Source of the DNA: Eubacterium sp.
Lineage (GTDB): Bacteria; Bacillota; Clostridia; Lachnospirales; Lachnospiraceae
Direction of reading: 5' to 3'
DNA length: 64,000 nt
Assembly: GCA_024698585.1 (NCBI GenBank)
Contig: JAILRB010000024.1
Span: 1 to 64,000 of the forward strand
Part shown: positions 1 to 7,084 of the stretch, one piece after another
Numbering within the stretch: the first letter of the stretch is position 1
Layout: the number at the start of each line of letters is the position of its first letter
Program-made: the position numbers and the translations under genes
The notes under the pieces: generated by a model
Database searches by the model: none
What the model was told of the DNA's origin: nothing
What the model saw: only the letters and a program-made list of their open reading frames with translations

Positions 1-1
1 T

Positions 2-355
2 GCAGACTTCTTCTGCTTCGGTACTAACGACTTAACACAGATGACATACGGATTCTCAAGAGATGATGCTGGTAAGTTCTTAGATGCTTACTATGATGCT
101 AAGATCTTCGAAAACGATCCGTTTGCTAAGTTAGATCAGGACGGTGTTGGTAAATTAATGGAAACAGCTATCAAGCTTGGTAAGCCTGTAAATCCTAACC
201 TTCACGTAGGTATCTGTGGAGAACACGGTGGAGATCCTTCTTCTGTAGAATTCTGCCACAAGATTGGTCTTGATTATGTATCATGTTCACCATTCCGTGT
301 TCCTATTGCTAGACTTGCTGCTGCTCAGGCTGCAATTGCAGAAAGTGGGAAATAA
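2..355 (+). CDS. ppdK: Pyruvate, phosphate dikinase, C-terminal part (partial)
   Basis: This is the last ~117 residues of pyruvate phosphate dikinase, which interconverts pyruvate + ATP + Pi and phosphoenolpyruvate + AMP + PPi in the cytoplasm. The start lies off the left edge. Visible are the PEP-utilising TIM-barrel motifs [20 protein letters not shown] and [10 protein letters not shown], the second carrying the expected catalytic cysteine, then the usual tail [17 protein letters not shown]. Only the carboxy-terminal pyruvate/PEP site is present here; the nucleotide-binding and phosphohistidine domains would be upstream. The gene ends at TAA and is followed by an intrinsic terminator about 150 bases on. 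Family identity is very clear from these motifs. PEP-synthase and PtsI share the barrel, but the GFSRDD and GEHGGDP spelling fits PPDK. Confidence 0.96.
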   Translation, partial: ADFFCFGTNDLTQMTYGFSRDDAGKFLDAYYDAKIFENDPFAKLDQDGVGKLMETAIKLGKPVNPNLHVGICGEHGGDPSSVEFCHKIGLDYVSCSPFRVPIARLAAAQAAIAESGK

Positions 356-508
356 TCAGAACGTGTGTCGAAAGCCTTTAAATATAGGCAATTTCACGAT
401 TTCGAAGGACTACTTGAAAGAGTATAAAAAGTTCGATAGAAACATGAAAAAAGTCAATGTTTGGGAAGACATTAACGTAACGATTACGGTTTAATAAAAA
501 ACTAATGA
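356..508. other. Gene-poor spacer after ppdK
   Basis: A short out-of-frame reading frame runs through here from inside ppdK, but it has no ribosome binding site and no recognisable protein. I see only the 3' untranslated part of ppdK. Confidence 0.4.
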
Positions 509-539
509 GGGAATCATACTTTTGTATGGTTCCCTTTTT
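509..539 (+). terminator. Intrinsic terminator of ppdK
   Basis: An 11-bp stem with one G-T pair (arms 509-519 and 524-534) and a 4-base loop is followed by TTTTT. It is positioned to end the ppdK transcript. Confidence 0.85.
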
Positions 540-540
540 G

Positions 541-770
541 TTATCCACGACGAACCAAGCGAAAATCTGTGCTTACACAGAGATTTTCACTTGGCGACCG
601 TGTAATCACTGAGAAGTAGCGAAGTGGATTCGAAGTGATTACACAGAGTGGGTATCGAGTAGGAATCAGCCTACTCGATTTTAGCAACGAGGAAAATTCA
701 TCAAGCTTGCTTGAATGAATTTGACGACTGCCTACAATCCCGAAACAAGCGTAGCGGTTTCGGTGATTTT
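541..770 (+). ncRNA. Putative structured RNA of five hairpins, raiA-like
   Basis: Five consecutive inverted repeats fill this gene-free stretch: arms 555-571/576-594 (small bulge), 600-610/634-644 (11 bp perfect), 654-663/670-679 (10 bp perfect), 694-705/710-722, and 740-746/757-763 (7 bp perfect). The linkers are not random. GTGGGT at 648-653 can pair with GCCTAC at 730-735, enclosing hairpins 3 and 4, and CAC/CGAA at 546-554 can pair with TTCGGTG at 759-765, closing the whole element or competing with hairpin 5. No protein is encoded. The linker strings GGCGACCG, AGAGTGGGT, TTTTAGCAACGAG and CGACTGCCTACAATCCCGAA recall the raiA RNA of Clostridia from memory; this assignment is not verified. 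Strand is inferred from that resemblance. No good promoter is seen directly upstream. Confidence 0.55.
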
Positions 771-779
771 GAAATGAAA

Positions 780-954
780 TAATTATGTAGCCAGATTCAT
801 GAGATAAAAAAAGAAATGTAATTTGAAAGTGGCCTGAACAGTTGGGTGGGGCACTTTTCTAATGCAGTGGAATAGGAAGTATGGTAGAATAAAAATCAGT
901 ATGATGAGAACGGGAAACTGATGATACAGTGTTTGATTATTGAAGGTGATTAAT
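780..954 (+). promoter_or_regulatory. Upstream region of the 955 gene with extended -10 promoter
   Basis: TATGGTAGAAT at 880-890 is an extended -10 element (TGG then TAGAAT at 885-890); the -35 is weak. The same core, AAGTATGGTAGAATA, recurs at 5987-6001 before another gene. A weak hairpin (GAAAGTG...CACTTTTC) lies at about 822-859. The ribosome binding site AAGGTG is at 944-949. Confidence 0.5.
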
Positions 955-1503
955 ATGTTATACAGAATAGATTGCTTTGAAGAAAATATGATAAATCCAA
1001 TTACAAACAGGGAATATGAGGATACTGTACTGATTCACAGTACAACTAGAGCTAACTATGAAAATATCTTAAAAGAGGGATGTTTGAAAAGTTGGAATCA
1101 ACTAAAAAGGGAGCAAGCAATTACAGAAGATAAACCAATAGGATACTATTTGGGGGATCCGGTAGAACTGAGAGATTATATTTTATTTGCAAATGGAGTG
1201 ACAGGTGAAATAGTAGTTAATTCAAAGCAGAAAAATAGAATCGAAATGGATGTGGATAGCGAATATATCACAGGTGCACGTTTATATTTTGATATGAAGA
1301 AGATTGCAGAAGATGGATTACTTGTGAGGGATGGCGGCGAAATTAAAGTAAGAGATGTATTGCCGTTAAATCCATATTTAATATTGGCTGCAACATGGGA
1401 TAAGATAGGATTGGAAAGTGAAAAGTCTTCACCAAGAAAATTTGCTGACGCGGCGGATAGATATTTTGATTTGGTAGTAAAACACAAGTTAGATGATAGG
1501 TAA
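955..1503 (+). CDS. Hypothetical protein with ADP-ribosyltransferase/DarT-like look
   Basis: The 182-residue protein begins MLYRIDCFEENM. I chose ATG 955 over the in-frame TTG at 940 because AAGGTG sits just before 955. I do not recognise a named family with certainty. The segment LIHSTTRANYENILKEGCL (about residues 26-44) has the 'H-x-T, I-L-x-x-G' look of ART-fold proteins such as DarT or Tpt1-type enzymes, and is followed by GYYLGDPVELRDYILFANGV and a GARLYFD segment. There is no signal peptide or membrane span. It lies 63 bases before the AlbA_2/ATPase gene on the same strand with no terminator between, so the two are probably co-transcribed. It could be a toxin-like or nucleic-acid modifying enzyme; that is inference. 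Confidence 0.7.
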   Translation: MLYRIDCFEENMINPITNREYEDTVLIHSTTRANYENILKEGCLKSWNQLKREQAITEDKPIGYYLGDPVELRDYILFANGVTGEIVVNSKQKNRIEMDVDSEYITGARLYFDMKKIAEDGLLVRDGGEIKVRDVLPLNPYLILAATWDKIGLESEKSSPRKFADAADRYFDLVVKHKLDDR

Positions 1504-1566
1504 GAAAATAAAATGTTTAATGTAATTGAAGGAAATGAGAGTTGTAGAGTAAAATAGGAGGACGGA

Positions 1567-3063
1567 ATGACAATAGAGGAAATTTTGCAGTTAGAAGAAG
1601 GACAGACTTTTGACAGGAAAAGTATCAATATAGATCCGACAGATTTAGCTTCAACAATTTGTGCATTTGCAAATGCAGATGGTGGAGACATTGCGGTTGG
1701 AATTACGAATAGGAAACGTTTAATTGAGGGTGTAGATTTTGAAATGAATAAATTGAATGATATTTTGCGTGCACCTTTAGATTACTGTTCTCCTACAGTA
1801 GAAATTGAAACTGAATATGTTCCATGCGTGGATTTGAATGGACAGAAAAACCATGTTCTGGTGATGCATATTCCAGCTAGTCCGGAAGTACATGCAAACA
1901 ATGCAGACGAGGTGCGTTTGCGTGTGGGTGATAAGTCAAAAAAATTATCTTTCGAGGATAGAACACAGTTGATGTATGACAAAGGAATGAGATATTTTGA
2001 AGATTCGCCTGTTGCTGATGCTGAGATAGAGGATATTGATTTAGAGTTTGTTGAAGAATATTTGAGAAAGATTAATTATGGAAAATCTGCAATGGAATAT
2101 CTGACTCAAAATAAGGGCTTTATTAAAGACAAAAAGGGAGAAATGAAAATCAGTGCTGCAGCAATTCTTTTATTTGGAAAGAACCCGCAGTTGTATTTCC
2201 CGCGTGCAAGAGTGCGTTTCATTCGTTATGAAGGAACAGAAGAAAAATTCGGCGCTGAAATGAATGTTGTTAAGGATGTGATTTTTGAGGGAAATATTCT
2301 TAATATGATTGAAAAATCTATTGCATATCTTGATACGCAGATTAAGGAAAAGACCTATTTGGGAAGTGACGGAAGATTTGTGACTGAGGAAGAATATCCT
2401 AAATTTGTGCGACAAGAGATTATCGTCAATGCCGTTACTCATAGAGATTATAATATAAGAGGAACGGATATACAGATTAAGATGTTTGATGACAGAATTG
2501 TCGTGGAAAGTCCAGGGCGCTTACCGGGATTAGTAAAGCCGACAAATATTCGAACAACTCATTTTTCTAGAAATCCTAAAATCGCAGAATTTTGTAAAGC
2601 ATATAAGTATGTTAAGGAGTTTGGTGAAGGTGTTGATCGTATATATCGGGAATTGGAAAAAGAAGGATTGCCGGTACCGGAATTTTGGCAACAGGATTTT
2701 ATGTTTTACACAATAGTAAAGAATAAAGGAGTTGTTTCAAGCAAAAAAGAATCGTTTGATGATGAAAAAGGATTGTTTGACACAAAAAAAGGATTGTTTG
2801 ACGCAAAAAAAGGATTGTTTGACAAAATGAACAATTCTCTGGAACGGGGCGATATAACATTGATTATGTATAATCATATCGTAAAAGTATTGGAGGAAAT
2901 TGAAGTTAATCAGATATTAGGAAGATTGGAGATAAAGAACATAATTGGATGTGAAGATAATCACGCAGGAAAAATTATTAAAATTATGAAGGAATTAAAA
3001 ATAATAGTTCCTGTAGAAGGAAAAGGCAAAGGAAAATATGTTCTTAATGTTCAAAGTCTATAA
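1567..3063 (+). CDS. AlbA_2/Schlafen-type ATP-binding transcriptional regulator-like protein
   Basis: This 498-residue cytoplasmic protein has an N-terminal AlbA_2 (Schlafen-related, nucleic-acid binding) domain, seen as EGQTFDRKSINI and STICAFANADGGDIAVGI (about residues 11-50). A GHKL-type ATPase region follows, with RQEIIVNAVTHRDYNIRG near residue 281 and VESPGRLPGLV after it, then KYVKEFGEGVDRI. The C-terminal ~80 residues look like a winged helix. Such proteins are usually annotated as ATP-binding proteins or putative transcriptional regulators; related Schlafen-domain proteins occur in defence settings. ATG 1567 has AGGAGG directly upstream. Between ATPase and C-terminus is a 21-bp tandem repeat encoding KKGLFDx. 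The gene ends shortly before a strong terminator. Confidence 0.9.
   Translation: MTIEEILQLEEGQTFDRKSINIDPTDLASTICAFANADGGDIAVGITNRKRLIEGVDFEMNKLNDILRAPLDYCSPTVEIETEYVPCVDLNGQKNHVLVMHIPASPEVHANNADEVRLRVGDKSKKLSFEDRTQLMYDKGMRYFEDSPVADAEIEDIDLEFVEEYLRKINYGKSAMEYLTQNKGFIKDKKGEMKISAAAILLFGKNPQLYFPRARVRFIRYEGTEEKFGAEMNVVKDVIFEGNILNMIEKSIAYLDTQIKEKTYLGSDGRFVTEEEYPKFVRQEIIVNAVTHRDYNIRGTDIQIKMFDDRIVVESPGRLPGLVKPTNIRTTHFSRNPKIAEFCKAYKYVKEFGEGVDRIYRELEKEGLPVPEFWQQDFMFYTIVKNKGVVSSKKESFDDEKGLFDTKKGLFDAKKGLFDKMNNSLERGDITLIMYNHIVKVLEEIEVNQILGRLEIKNIIGCEDNHAGKIIKIMKELKIIVPVEGKGKGKYVLNVQSL
2743..2826 (+). repeat. In-frame 21-bp tandem repeat, four units (KKGLFDx)
   Basis: Units at 2743-2763 (degenerate, KKESFDD), 2764-2784, 2785-2805 and 2806-2826 encode seven residues each. 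The last two units are nearly identical at DNA level. The repeat lies in the linker before the C-terminal winged helix, so unit loss or gain would not shift the frame. Confidence 0.9.
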
Positions 3064-3121
3064 TATTATAGAGCAGGTATCTTGCAATAAATATTCTAAT
3101 AAAATATAGAAATTAATAGAG

Positions 3122-3166
3122 ACAAGAGCCGAGTGCATGCTTACATGTATCTGGGCTCTTGTTTTT
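3122..3166 (+). terminator. Intrinsic terminator after the AlbA_2 ATPase gene
   Basis: A 9-bp stem (3122-3130 with 3154-3162) closes a long loop containing a second small stem (GCATGC/ACATGTAT) and is followed by TTTTT. It sits between two converging genes. The minus-strand side lacks a T run, so it mainly serves the plus strand. Confidence 0.8.
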
Positions 3167-3172
3167 CTATGA

Positions 3173-4309
3173 TTATAAAATTTTAGCAAATTTTTCACCG
3201 TTATTATCCATATTACATCCAATAACAAAATCAATTATTTCTTGTAACTGCTGTGCCATAAACTCGCGAGTATAGGCTTCCATATAGCCTAGCGCACGTT
3301 CATTGTATTTAGCGCGTTCACTTTCTGATGAGAGAACTTCCTGGTGGTACTGGTACATGCGTTTCATCTGATCTTTCAATTCATCAAAGTATTTTTTCGC
3401 CTCATCAATATTGTCTAAACGAATTTCAGCAAAAATAATAAACTTATAAATATCACGTAGGAAACCTCTGCAGTATGATTTCATTTCTTTTTTCTGGCAG
3501 AAAGTATCTATAATGGAAAGAGCCCACTTGCCATGTTCAATAGCTTTTTCTGGTTTTCCCCAGGCATAACTTTGTATGGCATATAAATTTTCTTTATTGA
3601 CAGCTCTAACAAAGTTTTGAAGATTCATAGTCAAAACTTCACCCATAGCATCATAGCCATTTTCAAACAAAGCTAACTGAGCCATAATGCTTTCTTGCAG
3701 ACGATTTGATCCAATAGTTGGAAGCTGTTCAATATGTTCTCTGGCATATGCATAATTTCCGTCGTGAATATAAATCCATGCGAGAGCAAAATGAGCTCGT
3801 TCATTCCATTCTCTTTCGTCAGTAAATCTTATTGCATTAGAACCGTACTTAATAGCTAATTCTCTAAATTCAGGCCATTTATCTACAGCAAAATGATTAT
3901 AATGTACATATCTGCTTAAATTTGCAACTTGTTCTACATAGTAAACAGAGTAAATATAATTATCAGGATCTTCGTAAACTTTCTTTAACATAAACTGACA
4001 TTTTGATAATGCAGCTTCTTCGTTGTTTTCTGCATCCGCTTCAATCTTTTCTATGCTTCTTTTAAGTTCAATATAAAGTTTACTATCATATCTTTGATCA
4101 TCTACGCCGAATAGTGAATCTGTAGATACTTGAAGAGTTTTTGCAATCGGAACAACTAAAGAAATGTCAGGCATTCCAGTTCCATTTTCCCATCTGCTTA
4201 CTGCTTGTGGTGTTACACCTACATGAAGTGCAAGTTCTTCCTGTGTGAGTCCAAGTTGTTTTCTAATTCTTTTTATATTATTTCCTAATGATTCCATATT
4301 ATTATACAA
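3173..4309 (-). CDS. XRE-family transcriptional regulator with TPR-like C-terminus
   Basis: The 378-residue protein starts with a helix-turn-helix of the XRE/Cro type (GNNIKRIRKQLGLTQEELAL, then VTPQAVSRWENGTGMPDISL; residues ~8-60). About 300 helical residues rich in aromatic and charged positions follow, resembling the tetratricopeptide-type sensor half of many Firmicutes XRE regulators. No membrane span is seen. TTG 4309 is taken as start because AGGAGGT lies at 4322-4328, 12 bases upstream; ATG 4297 is the alternative, but 24 bases from that site. It is divergent from the nuclease-like gene at 4628 and probably acts on the shared 318-base spacer or on itself. The target is unknown. Confidence 0.9.
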   Translation of the reverse strand: MYNNMESLGNNIKRIRKQLGLTQEELALHVGVTPQAVSRWENGTGMPDISLVVPIAKTLQVSTDSLFGVDDQRYDSKLYIELKRSIEKIEADAENNEEAALSKCQFMLKKVYEDPDNYIYSVYYVEQVANLSRYVHYNHFAVDKWPEFRELAIKYGSNAIRFTDEREWNERAHFALAWIYIHDGNYAYAREHIEQLPTIGSNRLQESIMAQLALFENGYDAMGEVLTMNLQNFVRAVNKENLYAIQSYAWGKPEKAIEHGKWALSIIDTFCQKKEMKSYCRGFLRDIYKFIIFAEIRLDNIDEAKKYFDELKDQMKRMYQYHQEVLSSESERAKYNERALGYMEAYTREFMAQQLQEIIDFVIGCNMDNNGEKFAKIL

Positions 4310-4627
4310 GCCTATTTGGCTACCTCCTGATTAGTTTATCGGTACCGTGATTAAAATATAACATTAAATAGCAAGCGAAACAAACAATGAGCTATTTCAT
4401 CAATTCAACTCGACGTTGAGTTTTATTTTAGAAGTGATTGGTGCATGAGTACTATGGATTTGAGAGAGAAAGAACACAGAGGAGGATGGGAGAAAAAAGT
4501 CCCATCCTCTTCTGTATGATTTAAGAGGAAAAAGCAAGAACTGTGATATACTGATTTCTTGGAGCAGGCAATGGATAATTATAGTTAAGTGGGAAGAATT
4601 AGCGGTTAGGACGAAAGGGGATGACTT
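4310..4627. promoter_or_regulatory. Divergent spacer between XRE regulator and nuclease-like gene
   Basis: It holds an imperfect palindrome AACTCGACGTTGAGTT at 4407-4422, a plausible operator for the XRE protein (inference), and a perfect 9-bp hairpin at 4482-4509. No convincing -35/-10 pair stands out. AAAGGGG at about 4614-4620 is the ribosome binding site of the next gene. Confidence 0.35.
4482..4509. terminator. Perfect hairpin, terminator-like
   Basis: Arms 4482-4490 and 4501-4509 (GAGGATGGG/CCCATCCTC) enclose an A-rich loop. Neither side has a good T run, and no gene ends here, so its role is unclear; it may be left from a lost gene. Confidence 0.3.
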
Positions 4628-5872
4628 ATGAAAAAGGCAATTATTCTGAATAAGATGTTTGAAGGATCATGGAATGATAAAGAAGGAAATATATCTCATG
4701 AAATTATTGATTTTGCGTTAACAGATAATGGAGATTACTATGTGTATAATGTTCCTTATGGATGCTGTCCTAAATGGGTTCACATTAAGGGTGATACTTT
4801 GAAGGATTGTGAAACTCATGAGGTTGAATATCTATATCTTACAAGTGAAAGCAGAAGGGGAATATTTGACTTAAAATATAGAATTAAACTTAAACATAAA
4901 TTACATAGTTTTTCGTATCATAAAACCGGTAAGAAAAAAGATATTGTTTCCGGTGAAATGGAACAGCTCTATGAAAAACGAAGTATCACATATGGTGGTA
5001 AAAAGATATCAGAAATACTTGATACGGATACGCCATTAATTACTTTTGAAGCAGATTATATGGAAACTGCAGTGGAACCTATATCAATAAATTTTTCCGA
5101 ATATAATTATCAGCGTAATAAAGGATATTTAAAAGAAGATGAATATAGAAATGATTATGTTTATTTTAAAGAGGCTGTCAAGAAAGCTAAATGGATTCGA
5201 ACAGGGCTTAATCCAATTGTAGTAAATGTCGAAAATACAAATCAGTATAACAAAAAAACATTTCTTGATTTGATTATTAAGGCAGAAAGTGAAGAGTGTT
5301 ATACAAATATGCTTTTTTCGGTTTTAAATCAGCCGGGCATATTTGAAGCTTTTTGTAAAACTTTTGCTTCTGATAGAAATATTGATTATAGTCATCATTT
5401 TCATGTCGCAAGAGAACACAGAGTAGTATCCGGTCGTATGGATATATGCGCAGATAATACTGTTCAAAGAGTGATTATAGAAAATAAGCTATACAGTGGA
5501 CTAAATGGTATTAAGAAAGATGATACCACACAGTTAAGCAGGTATTATGAGTGGGGATTAAAGGCGGATATAGAACCTGTATGTTTCCTGTTGGTTCCTG
5601 ATTTTCGAGCTTTTTTATCTCATTCAAATAGAAAAAGTGAAATTGAATTTGAAATAGAAAATAATGATTCCGAAATGTCTGGAAAGTATATTGTCGTCTC
5701 GTATGGTAATGTGGGAAATTTTATTGATAAACATAAGCATTTATTTAATGAAAACTATGAGTACTTCCGATATTTAGATGATATAATTGCAGCTTTTAGA
5801 AATTATGCGTATCCTTCGAAAAGCGAATATGTACAAGCACTCTTTAGGCAGAGGATACAAGAATTGGATTGA
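4628..5872 (+). CDS. PD-(D/E)XK nuclease superfamily protein (PDDEXK_4-like)
   Basis: A 414-residue soluble protein. The N-terminal half (about 1-200) is unrecognised. Residues ~215-330 carry the nuclease-superfamily pattern: a helix with Glu (AESEECYTNMLFSVL), then GRMDICADN, then VIIENKLYSGL, then QLSRYYEWGL, giving the D...ExK plus downstream Q layout of PD-(D/E)XK enzymes. That predicts Mg-dependent DNA cleavage, but many relatives are uncharacterised. ATG 4628 is preceded by AAAGGGG. It is divergent from an XRE regulator and stands alone, without an obvious methylase or toxin partner, so restriction is not supported. It may be a defence or mobile-element gene. Confidence 0.82.
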   Translation: MKKAIILNKMFEGSWNDKEGNISHEIIDFALTDNGDYYVYNVPYGCCPKWVHIKGDTLKDCETHEVEYLYLTSESRRGIFDLKYRIKLKHKLHSFSYHKTGKKKDIVSGEMEQLYEKRSITYGGKKISEILDTDTPLITFEADYMETAVEPISINFSEYNYQRNKGYLKEDEYRNDYVYFKEAVKKAKWIRTGLNPIVVNVENTNQYNKKTFLDLIIKAESEECYTNMLFSVLNQPGIFEAFCKTFASDRNIDYSHHFHVAREHRVVSGRMDICADNTVQRVIIENKLYSGLNGIKKDDTTQLSRYYEWGLKADIEPVCFLLVPDFRAFLSHSNRKSEIEFEIENNDSEMSGKYIVVSYGNVGNFIDKHKHLFNENYEYFRYLDDIIAAFRNYAYPSKSEYVQALFRQRIQELD

Positions 5873-5969
5873 ACAATTAAGCCAATATTCTAGCAAGACA
5901 TATCAGAAACTACTCAAAGAACATAAGATTACATGGAGCATGAGCAGTCCGGTACACAGGAGTTTTTTA

Positions 5970-6000
5970 TTGACGAAAGTGAGACAAAGTATGGTAGAAT
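5970..6000 (+). promoter_or_regulatory. Promoter of the hydrolase gene
   Basis: TTGACG (5970-5975) and TAGAAT (5995-6000) are 19 bases apart, and TATGG before the -10 makes it an extended -10 promoter. The -10 block matches that at 880-890. Confidence 0.6.
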
Positions 6001-6032
6001 AAATTCTAATATGTGAATGAAAGGATTACTGA

Positions 6033-6617
6033 GTGCAAATGTCAAAGATTGTCGTTGTGTTCCCGGGAGTTGGATACACTGTTGATAAACCGCTTTTGTA
6101 TTACGGTTTGGATGTAGCGTATGAAGCGGGTTATTGCGAAATTGTAAAAATAGCTTATTCATCTGATATCAAAGGCGATATAAGAAACAATATTGAAGTA
6201 AGAAAAAATCTTTATGAGGATTTATATTGTCAGGCACAATTACAATTGTCTGAAATAGATTGGAGTCAATATGATGAGATACTGTTTATCTCAAAAAGTA
6301 TTGGTACGGTAATTGCTTCGTCATATGCAGAGGAAAACAACATAGATGTTCGCCACGTTTTATATACGCCTTTGAATGAAACGTTTATGTACAGGCATAA
6401 AGAAGCAATTGCTTTTATCGGGACGAAAGACAGTTTTAGTGATGTAGAAGAAATTCTGGCGTTGTCTGAAAGGGCAAAGGTACCAATTCATGTTTTTGAT
6501 GGTTGTAATCATTCGTTAGAAACGGAAGATGCTTTGAAGAATATTGAAATAATTGAAAAGACGATGAAAATAACCAAGGGATTTATTGGGGATGAAAGTG
6601 GAACGATATATTTCTGA
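6033..6617 (+). CDS. Small alpha/beta hydrolase
   Basis: A 194-residue cytoplasmic protein with an alpha/beta-hydrolase look: a first strand KIVVVFPGVGYTVDKP, a nucleophile elbow FISKSIGTVIA with Ser89, an acid in FIGTKDSFSD (Asp133), and a histidine in GCNHSLE (His160). These give a complete Ser-Asp-His set. The substrate cannot be told from sequence; esters or small acyl compounds are typical. The GTG start at 6033 is chosen because AAAGGA lies 7 bases upstream; ATG 6039 is the alternative. It has its own extended -10 promoter. A tiny open frame overlaps its 3' end. Confidence 0.85.
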   Translation: MQMSKIVVVFPGVGYTVDKPLLYYGLDVAYEAGYCEIVKIAYSSDIKGDIRNNIEVRKNLYEDLYCQAQLQLSEIDWSQYDEILFISKSIGTVIASSYAEENNIDVRHVLYTPLNETFMYRHKEAIAFIGTKDSFSDVEEILALSERAKVPIHVFDGCNHSLETEDALKNIEIIEKTMKITKGFIGDESGTIYF

Positions 6618-6705
6618 AGATATGCCATCATTGGATGAGGAAGATGGATGGTCTTATCATGTTGACATAGAGCATGTGTCTGGAAAAACAGTACACGAGG
6701 AATAA
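6592..6705 (+). CDS. Possible 37-residue small protein
   Basis: A short frame starting MKVERYISEDMPSLDEEDGW overlaps the end of the hydrolase gene by 26 bases in another phase. It is acidic, with no membrane span. A weak GGGG precedes the ATG. It may be a translationally coupled small protein, the tail of a lost gene, or chance. Confidence 0.3.
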   Translation: MKVERYISEDMPSLDEEDGWSYHVDIEHVSGKTVHEE

Positions 6706-6754
6706 AGCTATCATAATTTTAGAAAACGCGTTTTAATAGAAGAGTGTTGAAAAT

Positions 6755-6841
6755 ATTTAACGGTGCCTATTGCCACCGGGTAGTAGGGATGACGCCATTT
6801 CTTTATCGTTAGGTCTTAGAAGATAAAGAAATGGCTTTTTT
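6755..6841 (+). promoter_or_regulatory. Leader with terminator before SMR remnant; riboswitch-like
   Basis: A 5-bp hairpin (6761-6765 with 6774-6778) is followed by ACCGGGTAGTAGGGATGACG and then a perfect 14-bp terminator stem (6794-6807 with 6822-6835) running into TTTTTT. A short conserved-looking domain and an intrinsic terminator before an SMR efflux gene is the layout of guanidine riboswitches, and the small size would best fit guanidine-IV (mepA motif). The class is a hypothesis from layout and memory, not a match. The terminator itself is certain. Confidence 0.5.
6794..6841 (+). terminator. Intrinsic terminator in the SMR leader
   Basis: A 14-bp perfect stem (GCCATTTCTTTATC and its complement) with a 14-base loop and a T6 run, placed directly before the truncated transporter frame. 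Confidence 0.9.
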
Positions 6842-7024
6842 CTTGCAATGGCTCTAAAAAAATTGCCTATTGGAACGGCATACGCCATGTGGACAGGATT
6901 TGGTATTGTTGGGACGTCTGTTTTAGGGCTGATGGTATTTAAAGAAAAAATATCCTTATCACAAGTAATATGCATAGTTCTAATTATATGTGGAATTGTG
7001 GGATTGAAACTTTTAGATAAATAA
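6830..7024 (+). pseudogene. SMR-family (EmrE/SugE-type) transporter, 5'-truncated remnant
   Basis: The frame reads FFLAMALKKLPIGTAYAMW and continues through GFGIVGTSVLGLMVFKEKIS to a hydrophobic last helix ending GIVGLKLLDK and TAA at 7022-7024. This is the second half of a small multidrug resistance protein, including the conserved 'PIGTAYA.W.G' segment; intact members have ~105 residues and four helices, here about two remain. The first helix with the essential glutamate is missing and its place is taken by the leader terminator, so a deletion joined leader and gene. Non-functional as a transporter. Confidence 0.85.
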
Positions 7025-7084
7025 AAAAAGTAAAAATGCCTAAAAAAATAGCAATAGCATAGTATTGTAAAGAGGAGGAAATTT

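Noticed and set aside
264-494. Open frame overlapping the end of ppdK
   Set aside because: Out of phase with ppdK, no ribosome binding site, no recognisable protein, and it ends in the terminator region.
1176-1691. 171-codon minus-strand frame
   Set aside because: It is the antisense shadow of two well-supported plus-strand genes and lacks its own start signals.
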